Positions 22,837 to 36,326 of a stretch of DNA of 64,000 nt are shown here, piece by piece. This DNA comes from Mallotus nudiflorus. Its lineage: Eukaryota; Streptophyta; Magnoliopsida; Malpighiales; Euphorbiaceae. The stretch spans positions 79,468 to 143,467 of the forward strand of contig CANTUR010001086.1 of assembly GCA_947683625.1 (NCBI GenBank), written 5' to 3'. Numbering within the stretch: position 1 is the stretch's first letter; every line of letters begins with the position of its first letter. The position numbers and the translations under genes were made by a program. The notes under the pieces are model-generated. The model searched no databases. It was not told where the DNA came from and saw nothing but the letters and a program-made list of their open reading frames with translations.

Positions 22837-24203
22837 TATTAGGCAATTTCTATAAGTGTACAATAAGCAACAAGTAGTAAAGTTCGAATATCATGTTTCG
22901 TTCCCACGAGGAGATTGATACCAAGTACTAGCTATAATTTTATCTCCACAAGCTAACAAAATAGATTTAATTGAAATAGAAAACTCTATTAACTAACAAA
23001 GATAAATTCTAAATAAAAATTCAATAACTGAAAGATAGAGTTTGGATTCACTTCACTAGACACTTACTTGAATTACAAGATTTAATCTTAATTCAACTTA
23101 TTAATACAGTCAAGGGTAAATTACTCAAATTACTTAAAGTCACTTTCGAGATTATTCAAGCATGTTAAAACTAATTACCGCCTATTTTCATGATCAAGTA
23201 AATTAATTAAGACTCATTAAGTTCCTTAGCAATTTAATACTCCTTGAAGGATTCATTTACTTTTGTGATCGAGGTTCCTAAATTTCACAGGTCTATAAGT
23301 TAATAGATTATACAAATTTCGTTATCTAAGAATCTACCCAAAATCATGCATTTAATTAGGCCTAAAATCAAATACAAGAACATATAAAAGAAACCTATAA
23401 AATTGACTGAATATTAACTTATTGAATTAAAACATAAAAATCCAAACAAGCAATAGTTTAGCTACACGAATCCAAACCTGAGTAAATTAGTTACACATGA
23501 TGGAACTAATCATAATAAGAGATATTCTAAACATGATAACAATTATGCTTGAATGTGATTGACTTAAAACTCTGCTTCTTCTCTGCTCAAAATATCTCTA
23601 AATGCTTATTTGAATGAATTCTCCCTCCTGAATTGATGAATTAATCCTCTTTTTATAGCCATCCCTTGCCCCTAGAAATTTCAATTCTAGAATATTCTCA
23701 TTTTGTAATCTTCCAATTTTGAAATCTTCTAAATCCATAATCATGAATAAAAGAGGAAGATTTTTTATGAGTGCACACCCTAACACATGGCCATGCACAA
23801 GAGTATGCACTATTCCAAATTTGTGCATGGCCTGATACATGGTCGTGTGGTAGGGTGTGCATAGCATCTTCATCAGGCTTGTCTTTAATTATGCCAGTGC
23901 GCACTTTCTTGCATAGTCGTGTGGTGAAGCATGCAGGATTCTTAATGAGCACACAGTCGTGTGCTAGCCTGTGTACGCAATTTGTGCAGAGAGATTTCTA
24001 GACAAACTACAATAAATAATTTAATTAGATACCATAATGCACTTAATTATTAAACAAAGATGCAAATGTATTCTTTAAAATGCAAATTAAATAATATTAT
24101 GCTCAATGCAAGTAAAATTAATAACAATTAAATAAACTTATAAAAATATATTATAAAACCAATAAAATGCTCCTAAAATTATATGTATAAATGACACATA
24201 ACA
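22837..24203 (-). repeat. 3' LTR of element D
   Basis: This 1367-bp LTR matches the three pieces of the 5' LTR block by block. The stretch 23760-23990 has a series of short CACACGGTCGTGTGC-like palindromic words. Confidence 0.9.
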
Positions 24204-26062
24204 AATTTCCCCACACTAAACCTCTGATTGTCCTCAAGCAAAATGCATAAAAACACTCATCAATGCAATGAACTTAGCATATTGATAAACTTTTAAATGT
24301 CCATTTGCCACAATCTTAGGTTAATACAAAGCTTATAAATTAAAATCAAAATGATAATTCAAAGTTAAAGATGTAAGTTTTACCGAGTGAAGAGCCAACT
24401 TAGCTATTGAATTTTTGAAAGAAGGCAAATTGGTAATAAAGAAAAATGAAAGTAAATGATATTATTTTTTGCAACCTTAAGCCACCCTTTGATTCCATCA
24501 CATAAAAGATAGCAATTTTTATTTTTTTTTATAGTGAGTGCATTTTACGCTCCATCTCGCTTTAATCTCTTTATTCTTCTCACTTTCAGTAATCCCCCAT
24601 TATTCCAGTATTACTAAGCGTGGACACTGTCAAATGATTAATTTGGATACTTATACTCAGATTATAGCATTAAAGTAGATTTCAAAGCATAAAAATATCA
24701 AATTCACACACTGCTCTAAAGAGAGTTTTTTTTTAACTATTATTCGATTATGTGCTAGTGTCAAGGTTACAACAAAAGATACCATCCAAGTATCATTTAC
24801 AAGTAGTTTTTTGAACTATCAATTTTTAGATTTAGTTATTCAAAAGTAAGTAAGCATTAGCTTTATTAGAATTTCAAAAGTCTTTAACCTTAAATTATTC
24901 AACCTAACTTTAAAATTTACAAATCAAGCATTAACAAAAGATTATGAAACATGTACATTGAAATCACATTCGAAGCACTCTGCTTATCGCAGTGATAAAT
25001 TGTAAAAATTTAGTGTGCGTGGATGCAATCATGTAACATGTAATATATGATATGATACAGAGATGGAATTAAATGCAAAAAATATGTAATGCAATATATA
25101 TTCTCTCCTACTCACCTAAGCAAGTCAGTGTCTGCAATGACTAAAAAAAAAAGAATGAGAGGTGGAAAGAATGACTTCCCTAAATGAGAGGAGAGTAGAC
25201 AATGATCTGAAAAATAAAATGCATGAAAATAAAGAAATAGTAAATAAGCAATATAAATAAATAAAAAAAAATAAGTATGGAGAGTCTAGTAAAACTAGTG
25301 TAAGAAAAGAAATAAAATGACAATACTAAATGAAAGAAAAATAAAATCAAATAAAGTAGTAAAACTAGGCATCGCGGTCATGGTCATCCCCCGCATCCAT
25401 AGTGGGGAGAAGCATCAAATGGTGCATCATCTAATGAACTAGCATCCTCCTCGGTAGTGTCAAAATCCTCATAGTGAGGTCAGGGAGGTAATGCAATACC
25501 CTTAGTCTAACAAAGTTGTTGAAGTCCATCACAAAATAATATCATGAATGTGCGTGCACAGTGTAGTGCACGGATCTTGTATGTGGCTGTGTATGATAAT
25601 TGAGGTGCACGATGAAGTGCATGTCGTGCATTGACCTATGTAAGTAAAATGAATGCACACGGTCCATTGCACTCAATCGTGTGTGGTACCGTGTACGTTT
25701 TAGATTAGTGCACGGTTGAATACGCAGGTGTGTGTTTAACCGTGTACTATTGAAAAAATTTTAGAGAAAAATTACACGATTGTGTATTCACTCGTGTACT
25801 CATCTGTGTACGTATAAAAATAAATGCACGAGTGAGGACGTGACCGTGCATATAACTGTGTATGAATGGCGTACTTGGGCATGGCTAGTTGTATAACTGT
25901 GCACATCCACCTATGTAGTTTTGCAAAATTAAGCTGCAAAAAAATAAAAAAAAAATAAAAATAAAAATAAAAATAAAATATTGAAACAAATTAAGTTGAA
26001 TGGGTTGCCTCCTATTAAGCACTTGTTTAAAGTCATTAGCTTGACTGTATTTTACTGATGTC
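24204..26062 (-). other. 3' non-pol region of element D
   Basis: This is the place where Athila relatives carry an env-like frame, but no such frame is visible. A polypurine-like tract (GTGTGGGGAAATT on the minus strand) abuts the LTR at 24204. The part 25540-25920 is a cluster of CGTGTAC/GTGCACG words. Confidence 0.7.
25540..25920. repeat. Cluster of short CGTGTAC / GTGCACG palindromic words
   Basis: Words such as GTGCACGG, ACCGTGTACG, GTGCACGGTTG and CTCGTGTACTC recur every 15-30 bp without a strict period. Similar words occur in the LTR of the same element. Confidence 0.6.
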
Positions 26063-27260
26063 TCATACTGAGTTGAGAAGTGCAATTGCTACACTTACTG
26101 GGATAACTTCGTTGTGAAAGTAAAGTTTTAATCTCTGTCCATTAACTTTGAAAGCTCCAGTATCTGTGCTCCATACTTCTATTATTCCATGAGGACACAC
26201 ATGCTTGACAATGAATGGGCCTAACCATCTAGACTTAAGTTTTCTTGGATATAGCTTTAGCCTTAAATTAAATAGAAGTACATGGTCTCCTTCTTTAAAT
26301 TCTTTATTCATAATATGCTTGTCATGCCATCTTTTTTTCATTTCTTTGTAAATTTTGGCATTTTCATATGAATTAAGTTTAAACTCCTCAAGCTTATTCA
26401 ATTAAAGCAGTCTCTTCTCACCAGCTTTTTGTAAATCAAAGTTCAGGAATTTAGTTACCCAAAATGCTTTGCGCTCCAGCTCCACAGGTAGGTGACATGA
26501 CTTTCCATAAAGGAGTCAGAAGGGAGAGGCATCAATGGTGGTCTTGAATGTAGTTCTGTAAGCTTACAGAGCATCTTCGAGTTTAGCAGACCAATCTTTT
26601 CTTGAAGCATTTACTATTTTTTTGAGTATAGACTTAATTGCTTTGTTTGATATCTCGACTTGACCACTAGTTTGGGGATGGTAAGGAGTTGCAACCTTGT
26701 GAGTGACAATATATTTTTTTAATAAACCTTCAAACTGGTGATTGCAAAAATGTGTTCCCCCATCACTGATTATAGCTCAAGGTGTCCTAAACCTGGAGAA
26801 TATATTATTTTGAATGAAGCTTGTCACAACTCTAGCATCATTGGTTGGGGATGCTATTGCCTCCACCCATTTTGATACATAGTCTACACCTACCAGAATG
26901 TATTTATTGCCAAATGAGCCTGGGAAGGGACACATGAAGTCTAGACCCCACATATCAAAGATCTCAACTTCAAGAATTCCATTAAGAGGCATCTCATTGC
27001 GTTTCCTTATGTTTCCTATTCTTTGGCATCTTTCGCATTTTAATACAAAATTCCTAGCATCTTGAAAGAGAGTTAGCTAGTAAAATCCACTTTAAAGAAC
27101 TTTTTCTGCAGTTTTGGTGGAATTAAAGTGTCCACCACATTTTAGAGAATGATAGTATGAAAGCACATCTTCAAATTATTTTTTAGGCAAGCACCTCCTA
27201 ATCAACCCATCTCCACACCTCTTATAGGGAAGAGGTTCTTCCTAATAATAATATTTAATG
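26063..27260 (-). pseudogene. Integrase of element D
   Basis: From high to low coordinates: a zinc-finger part with KCERCQRIGNIRKRNEMP (about 27000-27050); the core with IFDMWGLDFMCPFPGSF (first Asp, 26900-26960) and IISDGGTHFCN (second Asp, near 26750); then PYHPQTSGQVEISNKAIKS (Glu, near 26650). The C-terminal part, 26063-26401, reads KEGDHVLLFNLRLKLYPRKLKSRWLGPFIV. All three catalytic residues are present, but in-frame stops interrupt the chain, for example one just before IISDGG where relatives have Arg. Confidence 0.88.
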
Positions 27261-28851
27261 TCAGAGAAAAATTTATTCTTTTGTTGGTATGAAAGATTGG
27301 GACACAGGACACCGTAAACTAGGTAATTCATAAAGTGTACATACCAAGGTGTCATATTCTTAACTTGCATTAGGTGTTCACCTTTGAATTAATCATCAAT
27401 TGGTAGCTCATCATCTCATTTTGGTAACTCTAATCTTGATAGATGGTCTGCAACAACATTTTCAACCCCTGCTTTATCTTTGATTTCCATATCAAACTCT
27501 TAGAGCAAAAGGATCCATCTAATGAGGTGTGGCTTAGCATCTTTCTTTGAGAGGAGATACTTTAAAGTTGTGTGGTTAGTAAAGACTATCACCTTGGTAC
27601 CTTTCAGATAAGAACAAAATTAATCAATGGTAAATACGACTGCTAAAAGCTCTTTTTCAATAGTAGCATAATTTAATTGGGCCTCATCTAGTGTGTGACT
27701 AGCATAGTAGATGGCATATGCTTGCTTATTTTTTCTATGTCCTAAAATAATGCCTACAACATAGTCACTCACATCACACATAATTTTAAAAGGAAGATTC
27801 TAGTAAGGAGGTTGTAAGATTGGTATTGAGATCAGTGCTTCTTTTAACCTACAAAAAGCATTAAGGCAATCTTTCTCAAATACAAATGAAGTATCCTTAG
27901 CTAAAAGATTAGTAAGAGGTTTAACAATTTTTGAGAAGTCTTTAATAAATCTTCTATAAAAACCAGCATGTCCAAAAAAATTACGAATTCCTTTCACGCT
28001 TGTAAGAGGTTGAAGTTTCTTAATCACTTCAATTTTGGCTTTATTAACCTTAATTCCTTTATTGGACACTAAGTGGCCCAAATAACTCCTTTGGTTACCA
28101 TAAAATGACATTTTTCCCAGTTTAAAACCAAGTTAGATTTATCATATCTCTATAAAACTTTAGATAAATTGTTAAGACAATTATCAAAAGAGGTACCATA
28201 AACGGAAAATTCATCCATGAATGCTTCTATAATGTTCTCTATAAACTTTGAGAAAATTACCATCATGCACTTTTGAAAAGTAGTAAGAGCATTGCACAAC
28301 TCAAAGGGCATATACCTATAAGCATAAGTTTCATAGGGACAAGTGAAAGTAATTTTTCTTGGTCCTTTGGGTGGATAAGGATTTGAAAGAATCCTGAATA
28401 CCCATCTAAGTAGCAGAAAAATGAATGCTAATCTTTCTAACAACTAATTAATAAATAGGAGAGGAAAATGGTCTTTCCAAGTAGCTTTGTTTGGCTTTCT
28501 ATAATCAATGCACATTCTCCATCCTGTGATAGTTCTAATGGGAATCAATTCATTATTTTCATTTGTAACAACTATTATCCCTCCTTTTTTAAGAACCATA
28601 TGAATTGGGCTAACCCAATTACTATCTGAAATTGGATATATTATGCCAGCATCTAACAACTTCATGATTTCCTTTTTAACCACTTCTTTCACATTAGGAT
28701 TTAGTCTACGTTGATGTTTAATGGAAGGATTATAACCTACCTCTAAATGAATCATGTGCATGCAAAAAGAAGGGCTAATCCCTTTCAAATCATCAATAGT
28801 ATACCCTATAATTTTTTTATGATTCCTAACCCGTCTAAGCAGCTTATCCAC
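27261..28851 (-). pseudogene. Reverse transcriptase and RNase H of element D
   Basis: RT starts in 28444-28851 (LLDAGIIYPISDSNWVSPIH, then WRMCIDYRKPNKATWKDHFP), continues in 28150-28443 (MPFELCNALTTFQKCMM; the polymerase box is damaged and reads AFMDEFSVYG where F(M/L)DDFSVYG is expected), and in 27800-28111 (YLGHLVSNKGIKVNKAKIEV, HAGFYRRFIKDFSKIVKPL). RNase H follows to about 27420 (VMCDVSDYVVG, YATIEKELLAVVF). The type is Athila. Stops and frame changes separate the pieces. Confidence 0.88.
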
Positions 28852-30085
28852 TTATTCACCATTTAACTGTGCATTGATAATAATAGGATAAGTAGAATTA
28901 AGTCCTAAAAAAGCATACCTTAAGTCAGCAGGAAGTTGCTTAAGCTCAACCTTTAGTGCATCTTCATCTCTTAAAGTATAAATAGGGCATATATCATGAG
29001 GTAAGGGTTCGTACCTTAAAGATTTACAGTGTGGCAATATATGTTATGCATTTAATGTGTTAGTATAAGCATTACCTCACTGTCTTCTTCTTCAGAGTCT
29101 ACCTCATGAACTAGACTTGCTTCTAAAGGGTCTTGGGGATGTTGTTGTTGAAAATCTCACTCTACACAACTTTGGACTGCATCAATTCAAAAACATGTCT
29201 TCACCTTGGAAGGATTTTTTGTCATTTTAAAAATATAAAACTCCACAGTCTCGCCTCCAACTTTTAGCTTGATTTTTTCTCGTTTCACATCAATAATTGC
29301 TCCAGCTATAGTAAGGAAATGTCATCCTAGGTGATAGGGATTTAGAGATCTTCTTCCATCTCTAGGCATATAGAATTCTCCAACTTTTACTGGTATATCT
29401 TCCAAAATTCCTTCAGGGTAGACTATGGATTTGTCAGCTAGTTGCAAAGAAATATTTATAGGGTTGGGCTTACCTATATTTAATTTCCTGCACAAAGATA
29501 AAGGCATAATGGTTACACTAGCACCAAGATCACAAAGAGCTCTACTAATAGAAAATTTACCAATAACAAAGGGTATAGTGATACTCCCTGGATCTTTAAG
29601 CTTTGGAGGGAGGTTATTTTTAATTACAACATTGCATGCTTCATTCATTAGAATAGTCTTATAATCATCCCACTTCCTTTTATTAGATATAATATCTTTG
29701 AGGCATTTAGCATATTTTGGCATTTGAGTTAATGCTTTAAAAAAGGAATGGTGATGTCAAGCTATTTGAACACCCTTAAGACTTTTTGAAATTGCTTATC
29801 AAGTGTTGTATAATTCATCCTTTGGGGAAGAGGTAAACATGGTGTCTTTTTTATCTCAGGTATCTGATTGACTTCATTTTCCTTTGACTTCTCTGCTTTA
29901 TCTTGAATTTGCTCAGGTTCAACTCTTTGATCTTTACCTCTATGTTCAATCTCAGGTAATTGCTTCCTATTTCTTAAAGTTACTGCCTTTGCTTGCTCCT
30001 TTAGGTTATTAAGTTGGCTTAGGAAGTGGCCCATCTGGCAAAAGTTAGAAGAGCTCACGTGTGATATGATTTGGTGTTCCAGCAT
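28852..30085 (-). pseudogene. Protease and gag-pol junction of element D
   Basis: The frame 29322-29723 reads MPKYAKCLKDIISNKRK, then LPPKLKDPGSITIPFVIG, then RALCDLGASVTIMPLSLCRK. CDLGAS in place of the usual DSG/DTG loop, and the surrounding blocks, are characteristic of the Athila protease region. The frame 29762-30085 is a charged linker (EIEHRGKDQRVEPEQIQDKA). The frame 28852-29037 is the spacer before RT (LRYEPLPHD, LPADLRYAFLG). Confidence 0.85.
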
Positions 30086-31480
30086 CTTATTGTGTATGTT
30101 TAACTATTCCAACCTTGCATCCATCTGCTTAAAATTATCTTCATATTGCTTAAAAACCTTCTTGAAGTGTTTGATTATCTTGCTCTGTAATTGGATGAAG
30201 TTTTCCATTATCATCCCAAGATTAGACTTGGGTTCAAGTTGAGGGTAAGTGCTTTTTTACTAAAAACTTGGTGGTGTTTTATACCTTTGATTTGAACTTG
30301 AAGCTTGGTTCCCTCTTTGATTTGACTACAAAAAATTTGGGTGATTTCTCCATCTAAGATTGTAGGTTTTGGAGTATGGATTCTCTTGAGTTCTGCCATT
30401 AAAATTATTTCCAAGGCATTGAGTTATTTAATTAAACAACCTTAAGAAAAAAAATCTCCTCATTGACACTCCGTAGCCTCCTCCACATATTTCACAAGAT
30501 AACACCTATGATAAATAACCTAAAAAATTGAGCTTTTGCAATTATTTTATGAAGGAATCCAACTTAGTATTTACCATGCTCAAATTATCAACCTCATACA
30601 CTCCTACTGCTTTTTTAGGCTGATTTCGCTCTACATGCCATTGATAATTATTGGATGCCATCTTCTATAAGAGTGCATATGCATCATCTAGTGTCTTGCT
30701 CATCAAAGAGCCCTATGCAGTAACATCTATAATGATTTGTAAAGATTCAGATAATCCTTAGTAGAAAGTCTGTATGAGTAGCCACTCTGGAATGCCATGG
30801 TACAGGCAATGTCTTTGCAAATCTTTAAATCTCTCCCAAGTATCATAGAGAGATTCATCAGGGGTTATTGCTTAAATCCAATGAGGTCTTGGCGATATTT
30901 GGCAGTCTTTCTTGGCAAATAATTCTTAGTGAGAAAAGCCTTAAAAAGTGTATCTCATAAGGTGGTGGAATTTAGAGCCAATGATCCTAACCATAAATTT
31001 GCCTTGTCTCACAATGAGAATGGAAATAATCTAAGGTGAATAGCATTTATGCTCACTCCATTGATCTTAAAAGTGTCATAGATGTCTAAAAAAAAGGGTA
31101 GATGTGCATTTGGGTCCTCTATTGGTAGTCCACTAAACTGATATTGTGAAACCATTTAGATGTATGCAGGTTTGATCTCGAAGTTGTTAGCTTTGATGGT
31201 TAGCTTTACAATACAATTTTAGCTTCCTGTGAGACCCATACTCTTCTAAAGCCCTTGCTTGAGCTCCTTGTCTAGCCATTCTTATGACTTTTTCCTTTTT
31301 CTCTTTGTGGTTTTTTTTACAAGTTTTTTTTATCTCTAGATTTAATTTCTCTAGTTCAAGACGTTTTGATCTTGTTTTGCATAAATAAAAGTCAATTACC
31401 TGAAAAGAAAAAGTAAGGAAAATAAAATAAAATAAAATAAAAAGGCTAGTCTAGTGAAAATAAAAAGTACACTAATATTG
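30086..31480 (-). pseudogene. gag of element D
   Basis: Recognisable gag core lies near 30765-30840, reading WERFKDLQRHCLYHGIPEWL on the minus strand, a well-known block of Athila-type gag. The rest is in short pieces in several frames. No intact zinc knuckle was found. Confidence 0.7.
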
Positions 31481-31498
31481 GTATTGCCTATCTCCTTA

Positions 31499-31516
31499 GC
31501 AACGGTGCCAAAAACC
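31499..31516 (-). other. Primer-binding site of element D
   Basis: On the minus strand, TTTTTGGCACCGTTGCTAAG follows the 5' LTR end. This is the form seen in Athila-type elements, where the related TGGCGCCGTTGC is usual. Confidence 0.8.
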
Positions 31517-31866
31517 TATTAGGCAATTTCTATAAGTGCATGGTTCACAACAAGTAGTAAAGTTCTAGTATTGTTCCCATAAGGAGATTGATACCAAGTA
31601 CTAGCTGTAATTTTATCTCCACAAGCTAACAAAATAGATTTAATTTAAATAGAAAACTATATTAACTAACAAAGATAAATTCTAAATAAAAATTCAATAA
31701 TCGAAAGATAAAGCCTGAATTTGCTTCACTAGACACTTACTTGAATTACAGGATTTTATCTTAATTGAACTTGTTAATACAGTTAAGGGTAAATTACTCA
31801 AATTACTTAAAGTCTTTTCTGAGATCATTCAAGCATGTCAAAACTAATTACTGCCTATTTTTATGG
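31517..31866 (-). repeat. 5' LTR of element D, piece 1
   Basis: This piece matches 22837-23190 of the other LTR. It is interrupted at 31867 by element A; the last five bases, TATGG, are the duplicated target. Confidence 0.92.
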
Positions 31867-32420
31867 TGTAATAACCCTGATTTTTAAATTATTTTACTAT
31901 ATAATGAGATATGCAGTGTTAATAAATTTAAAAATTAAATTTAATTATTTTACTATATTGTGATTAATTATTATTTTTTTATATTTAATTGAATTTTCTA
32001 CGTAAATATATTATTTTGGAACTTATTATTTTGGACGTTTAAATTTCATTGTGTATATTTATTATTTTTGAATATTATTATTTTAATAAAATTAATTTAG
32101 TGCATAGTTATTTTAATATTATTTTTAAGTACTAATATTATTTTATTAACTGACGTGATTTTGAGTATTATTAATATTTTTAGAGTATTCCACTACCATT
32201 ATTAATGTTATTATTGTCACTGTTATTTTATGTGAGTTATTATTATAATTATCGTGTGATATTATTATCATAGTATTATTTTAATATTAATATTTTGAGT
32301 ATATTATTATTATTTTATTTTTATTGATTGACATTAGTGCATTATAAATTATTTCATAAATATTGTTTATATTGTTGTTATTTTCAAATGTGTTGTGTGT
32401 TAATATTATCATGGTTATTA

Positions 32421-32453
<33 letters not shown>

Positions 32454-32646
32454 GTATTATTTTATTTTTTAATACTATTATGAATAATATTCTTATTATC
32501 CAATTATTTTATTAATAGTATTAATTTTAATTGTTGTTAATTTTATATTGTGTATATTATTGTGCATGTGTGTGTACCTATATATATATAGATTAAAATG
32601 AGTGGTAGAGATTGATTTAAACTAAAGTTAAGTTATATATATATAT
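31867..32646 (+). repeat. Element A solo LTR, left piece
   Basis: The start TGTAATAACCCTGATTTTTA matches the LTR start of B at 40230. The middle is AT-rich with a TTATTATTATT run near 32425-32450. The piece ends in TATAT, the target of B. Confidence 0.88.
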
Positions 32647-33141
32647 TGAAATAACTCTGGTTTTTAAATTATTTTATTTTAAAATGGAATATGCAGTCTT
32701 AATAAAATTTGAAGATTTTATTGATTATTTTCATTATTTGTGATTAATTACTATTATTTTATATTTAATTAAATTTTTTCCGTAAATATTTATTTTGAAA
32801 CTTATTATTTTGGACATTTAATTTGCATTATTTATAATTATTATTTTGGATAGAACTATTTTAATAATATTTAATTTAGAGCATTGTTAATTCCATTATT
32901 GTTTTATCAAATTTCACTATTTATTTTGTTAATAAATTATTTTATTAATTGGATTGTTATTTTATGTATTATATATATATTAACTTGGGTTTATGTATTT
33001 GTCCATGTGTGTAATTTACATGTGTGTGTTTATTATTATTATATATGTGAATATATATATATATGTATGCATGTATCTATTATTTGTGTGGTGTAGATTC
33101 ATTTGGCTAAAGTATTATTATTATAATACAAAGTTTTATTA

Positions 33142-33251
<110 letters not shown>

Positions 33252-35128
33252 TACATGCCATGTATGAACACTTACATACATACATTACATGTACTAAACC
33301 ACCAAACACACACACATCATCACATTAAAAAGCAACATGGGCCAAAAACAAAAAAATCTCTCAGAGACTTCATCTCCCTCCTTGCACCGTTCGATTCTTC
33401 CCCTATCATTGTGCCTCCATCACTTCCGGCCACCATTTCTTGAGCTTCCGATCTCTTTCTTCTCCTCTAACACCAGTGAGTACTAATCTAGATTCGGTTT
33501 GAGCTCAAAATGTCAATTTCTTGAGTTTTGTTGAATTTTTGTTTTTGGGGCTTTAGAGTTTTGAATTTTTTTTAGCATGATATTGTTTGAATCTTGAAAA
33601 CTCCCTTCAAAAAAGTGATTCTTGGAAGCTTAATCTATCTCTAGAAATTTTTTTTTTAATTTTTGGAATTTATTTTAATTATTGTGAATTTTTTAATATT
33701 TTATTAATTTTCGTAAATTAATTATTAAAATTATACATTTGGTATATTTGGTGTTATTATTAATTATTATTAATTTTAGAGTTGAAATTATAATTTTTGT
33801 GATTTTTATGTAATTTTTATAATTATTTTTAGTTTATGTCAAATTTCTTCTTAATTTTTTTTAGCTTGAGTTTAATCGATTTTTTGATAATTTCTTTTTG
33901 AAATATTGATCTATGCATCTTAATCTACTCATAAATATTTTTAATTTATTTTTCTATTTTTTTTATTTTTGGTTAATTATTGAATATTTTAATAATTAAA
34001 AATGAATTTTTGTTAATTAATTAATTAAATTATAAATTTGGTTAAATTATTGTTATTATATATTGTTATAAATTTTGGTGTTGAGAAATTAATTTTTGAG
34101 AATATTGTGTAATTTTTAGAAATATTAATAGTTAATGTAAAGTTTGGACATTGAGTTAAATGTGTATTTTTGGTTGAAATTAAAGTTTAATTGTGTGTTT
34201 TAGTTGATATTAGAATGTGATTTGTTGAGAAAATAATTTTTATGAAATTTTATACAATTTATGTGTGTTTTGGAATTATTAGATTAAATATGTATTTTTA
34301 TAGAAATTATTGGTTAAATAAGTGTTTTGGCTGATATTAGTATAAATTATGTTGATTAAATAATTTTAATGATTTTATAATTTTTGAGGAAATTATTAAG
34401 TATATTGGATATTTGATATTATAGGGGTAAATGTATAATTTTGTGTTAATTATAGTTAAATATTATGTTAGTGTTGAGTTTATAATTATTTAAGGTAATA
34501 AAATGATTTTTTTTACAAATTAATTACTATTTTTAACTAATTAATACTATTTTTCAAAAATTGTTTTCAAATAATATATTATATATTATTTTGGAAATAA
34601 AATGGGTTTTAATTTATTTATTTTATATAATTAAACTATTTAGGCAATTAAATGTGAATTTTGTTATGTTATGTTGAATAATTGTAAAAGTTGAATTTTT
34701 ATTAATATTATATAATGTTTGAGATTTTATTAATTAATTGTGATAATTTTAGAGTATTATGGAAATAATAAGTGTATTTATTATTTTGAGGCTAAATGTG
34801 TATTTTATTATTTTAAATGATGTTAAATTGTGATTTTAAATATTATTTTCAATCTATGTTAATTTAATTGTAAAATGAAAATTTTATTCCATTTATGAAT
34901 TTTTATTATCAAATATATATATTTTTTAAATTAGAATTTTATGTTCTAATTGGAAAATAAAGTTTTTTAAATATTTTATTTGATTTTTTGATGATTTTAT
35001 TATTTTATTGTTAATATTATTGGTTTGTATTTTGTGAACCTCGGTTGAGGATTTGTGGAGTTTGGAGTCCCAACCCGAGGTGTTGAGTATTTGATGATTT
35101 TAGAAGTATATTTTCTGTGCAGGATCGA

Positions 35129-35144
35129 CCCTACTTTTGTAGGG
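35129..35144 (+). other. Conserved LTR stem-loop, B 5' LTR
   Basis: CCCTAC-TTTT-GTAGGG: a perfect 6-bp stem with a TTTT loop, 7 bp after a splice-acceptor-like TGCAG. Confidence 0.75.
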
Positions 35145-35982
35145 AGATGTCCGTTTACGGAGGAGAGTCTACCGAAATTTTGATAAATTTCTCGTAAAAT
35201 GTGACAACCGATCCGTGTCTAGTTTTGAATTTTTAATTGAATTTTTCTATAGTAATCGTAGAAGTGTAGAGTTAGAAATTTATTTTGATGGTTGTTATTT
35301 TATTTTTCTCGTTGCGCCGAGATCGAGGCCTAAAGGACTAGGCTCGCCGAGTCTATCTCATGGAGTGCGAATCAGTGAATTATTATACTGTATATATATG
35401 TATTGCATATAAGATGCATGACTTAGGATTTTCATTTTCATTATATGTTTTTTTTTAAAAAATAAAATAAAAATTTAATTTATAATATGTTTTGGTATAT
35501 TAGGGTTTATTTTTGGTATATGCATGTTAGATAATTAGGTTTATTTTTAGTATATTTTTGGATACATGTCAAACTAAATACATGTTTTAAATGAATATTT
35601 ATTCATAATTATTTTATTAAATGATTAGTGTACTTTAGGTATATTTTTAGTATATTTTAGGTATATTCCTAAATAAATGCATGCCATATTATTGATTTAT
35701 ACTTAAATTGTTTTAAGTCTATTTGATATATATATATATATATGGTTTATTTTGCTATTATGAATGTTATTTTACATTATTTATTTTTTGGATGTATGAT
35801 TTATTTTAAATGAAGGATATCAATAGAATGTGCTACTTAGTGGGCAGCACTAGGACCGTGTACGTACCAGTGCGATAAATTTAGGTTTGAGTGAGGATTA
35901 CTTATGGTGAATTATGATTTGATTGAGATTGATGATATGATTGATTTATGATTTGAGATGTGATATGATTGATAGTGTGATT

Positions 35983-36076
35983 GCTGGAGCTCAGTTGACT
36001 AAGTGTCTTGGGGCCAATCACATTGACAGTCAAACTGCAAAAGCTCGGTTGACTTAGTGTCTCGGGGCCAGTCTAC
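35983..36076 (+). repeat. Internal duplication in the Tekay/Del-type LTR
   Basis: Two ~54-bp units share the core AGCTCRGTTGACTWAGTGTC followed by TYGGGGCCA. The same pair is found in all LTRs of A, B, C and E (for example 42505-42600 and 60600-60690 in reverse), so it predates their separation. Confidence 0.85.
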
Positions 36077-36256
36077 TGTCCAAAATGGAATAAGTAATCT
36101 ATTTGGATTTAAGTGAGCCTATATGCCTAGAGTGATGATACGGTTGATTGAGGTTGTAATTAATAAGGTTCTATTTGATCCTTCATGTATTAAAATAAAT
36201 GTTTTCTGCATTTATTATATTTATAAAAGCAGAATTTGACATTTGTGTGAAATGCA

Positions 36257-36259
<3 letters not shown>

Positions 36260-36323
<64 letters not shown>
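36260..36323. repeat. (TA)n microsatellite in B 5' LTR
   Basis: About 32 TA units; the equivalent run in the 3' LTR is at 55329-55399. Confidence 0.95.

Positions 36324-36326
<3 letters not shown>

Noticed and set aside
24204..26062. env-like gene of the Athila element
   Set aside because: No frame longer than about 66 codons and no signal peptide or membrane pattern in the expected place.
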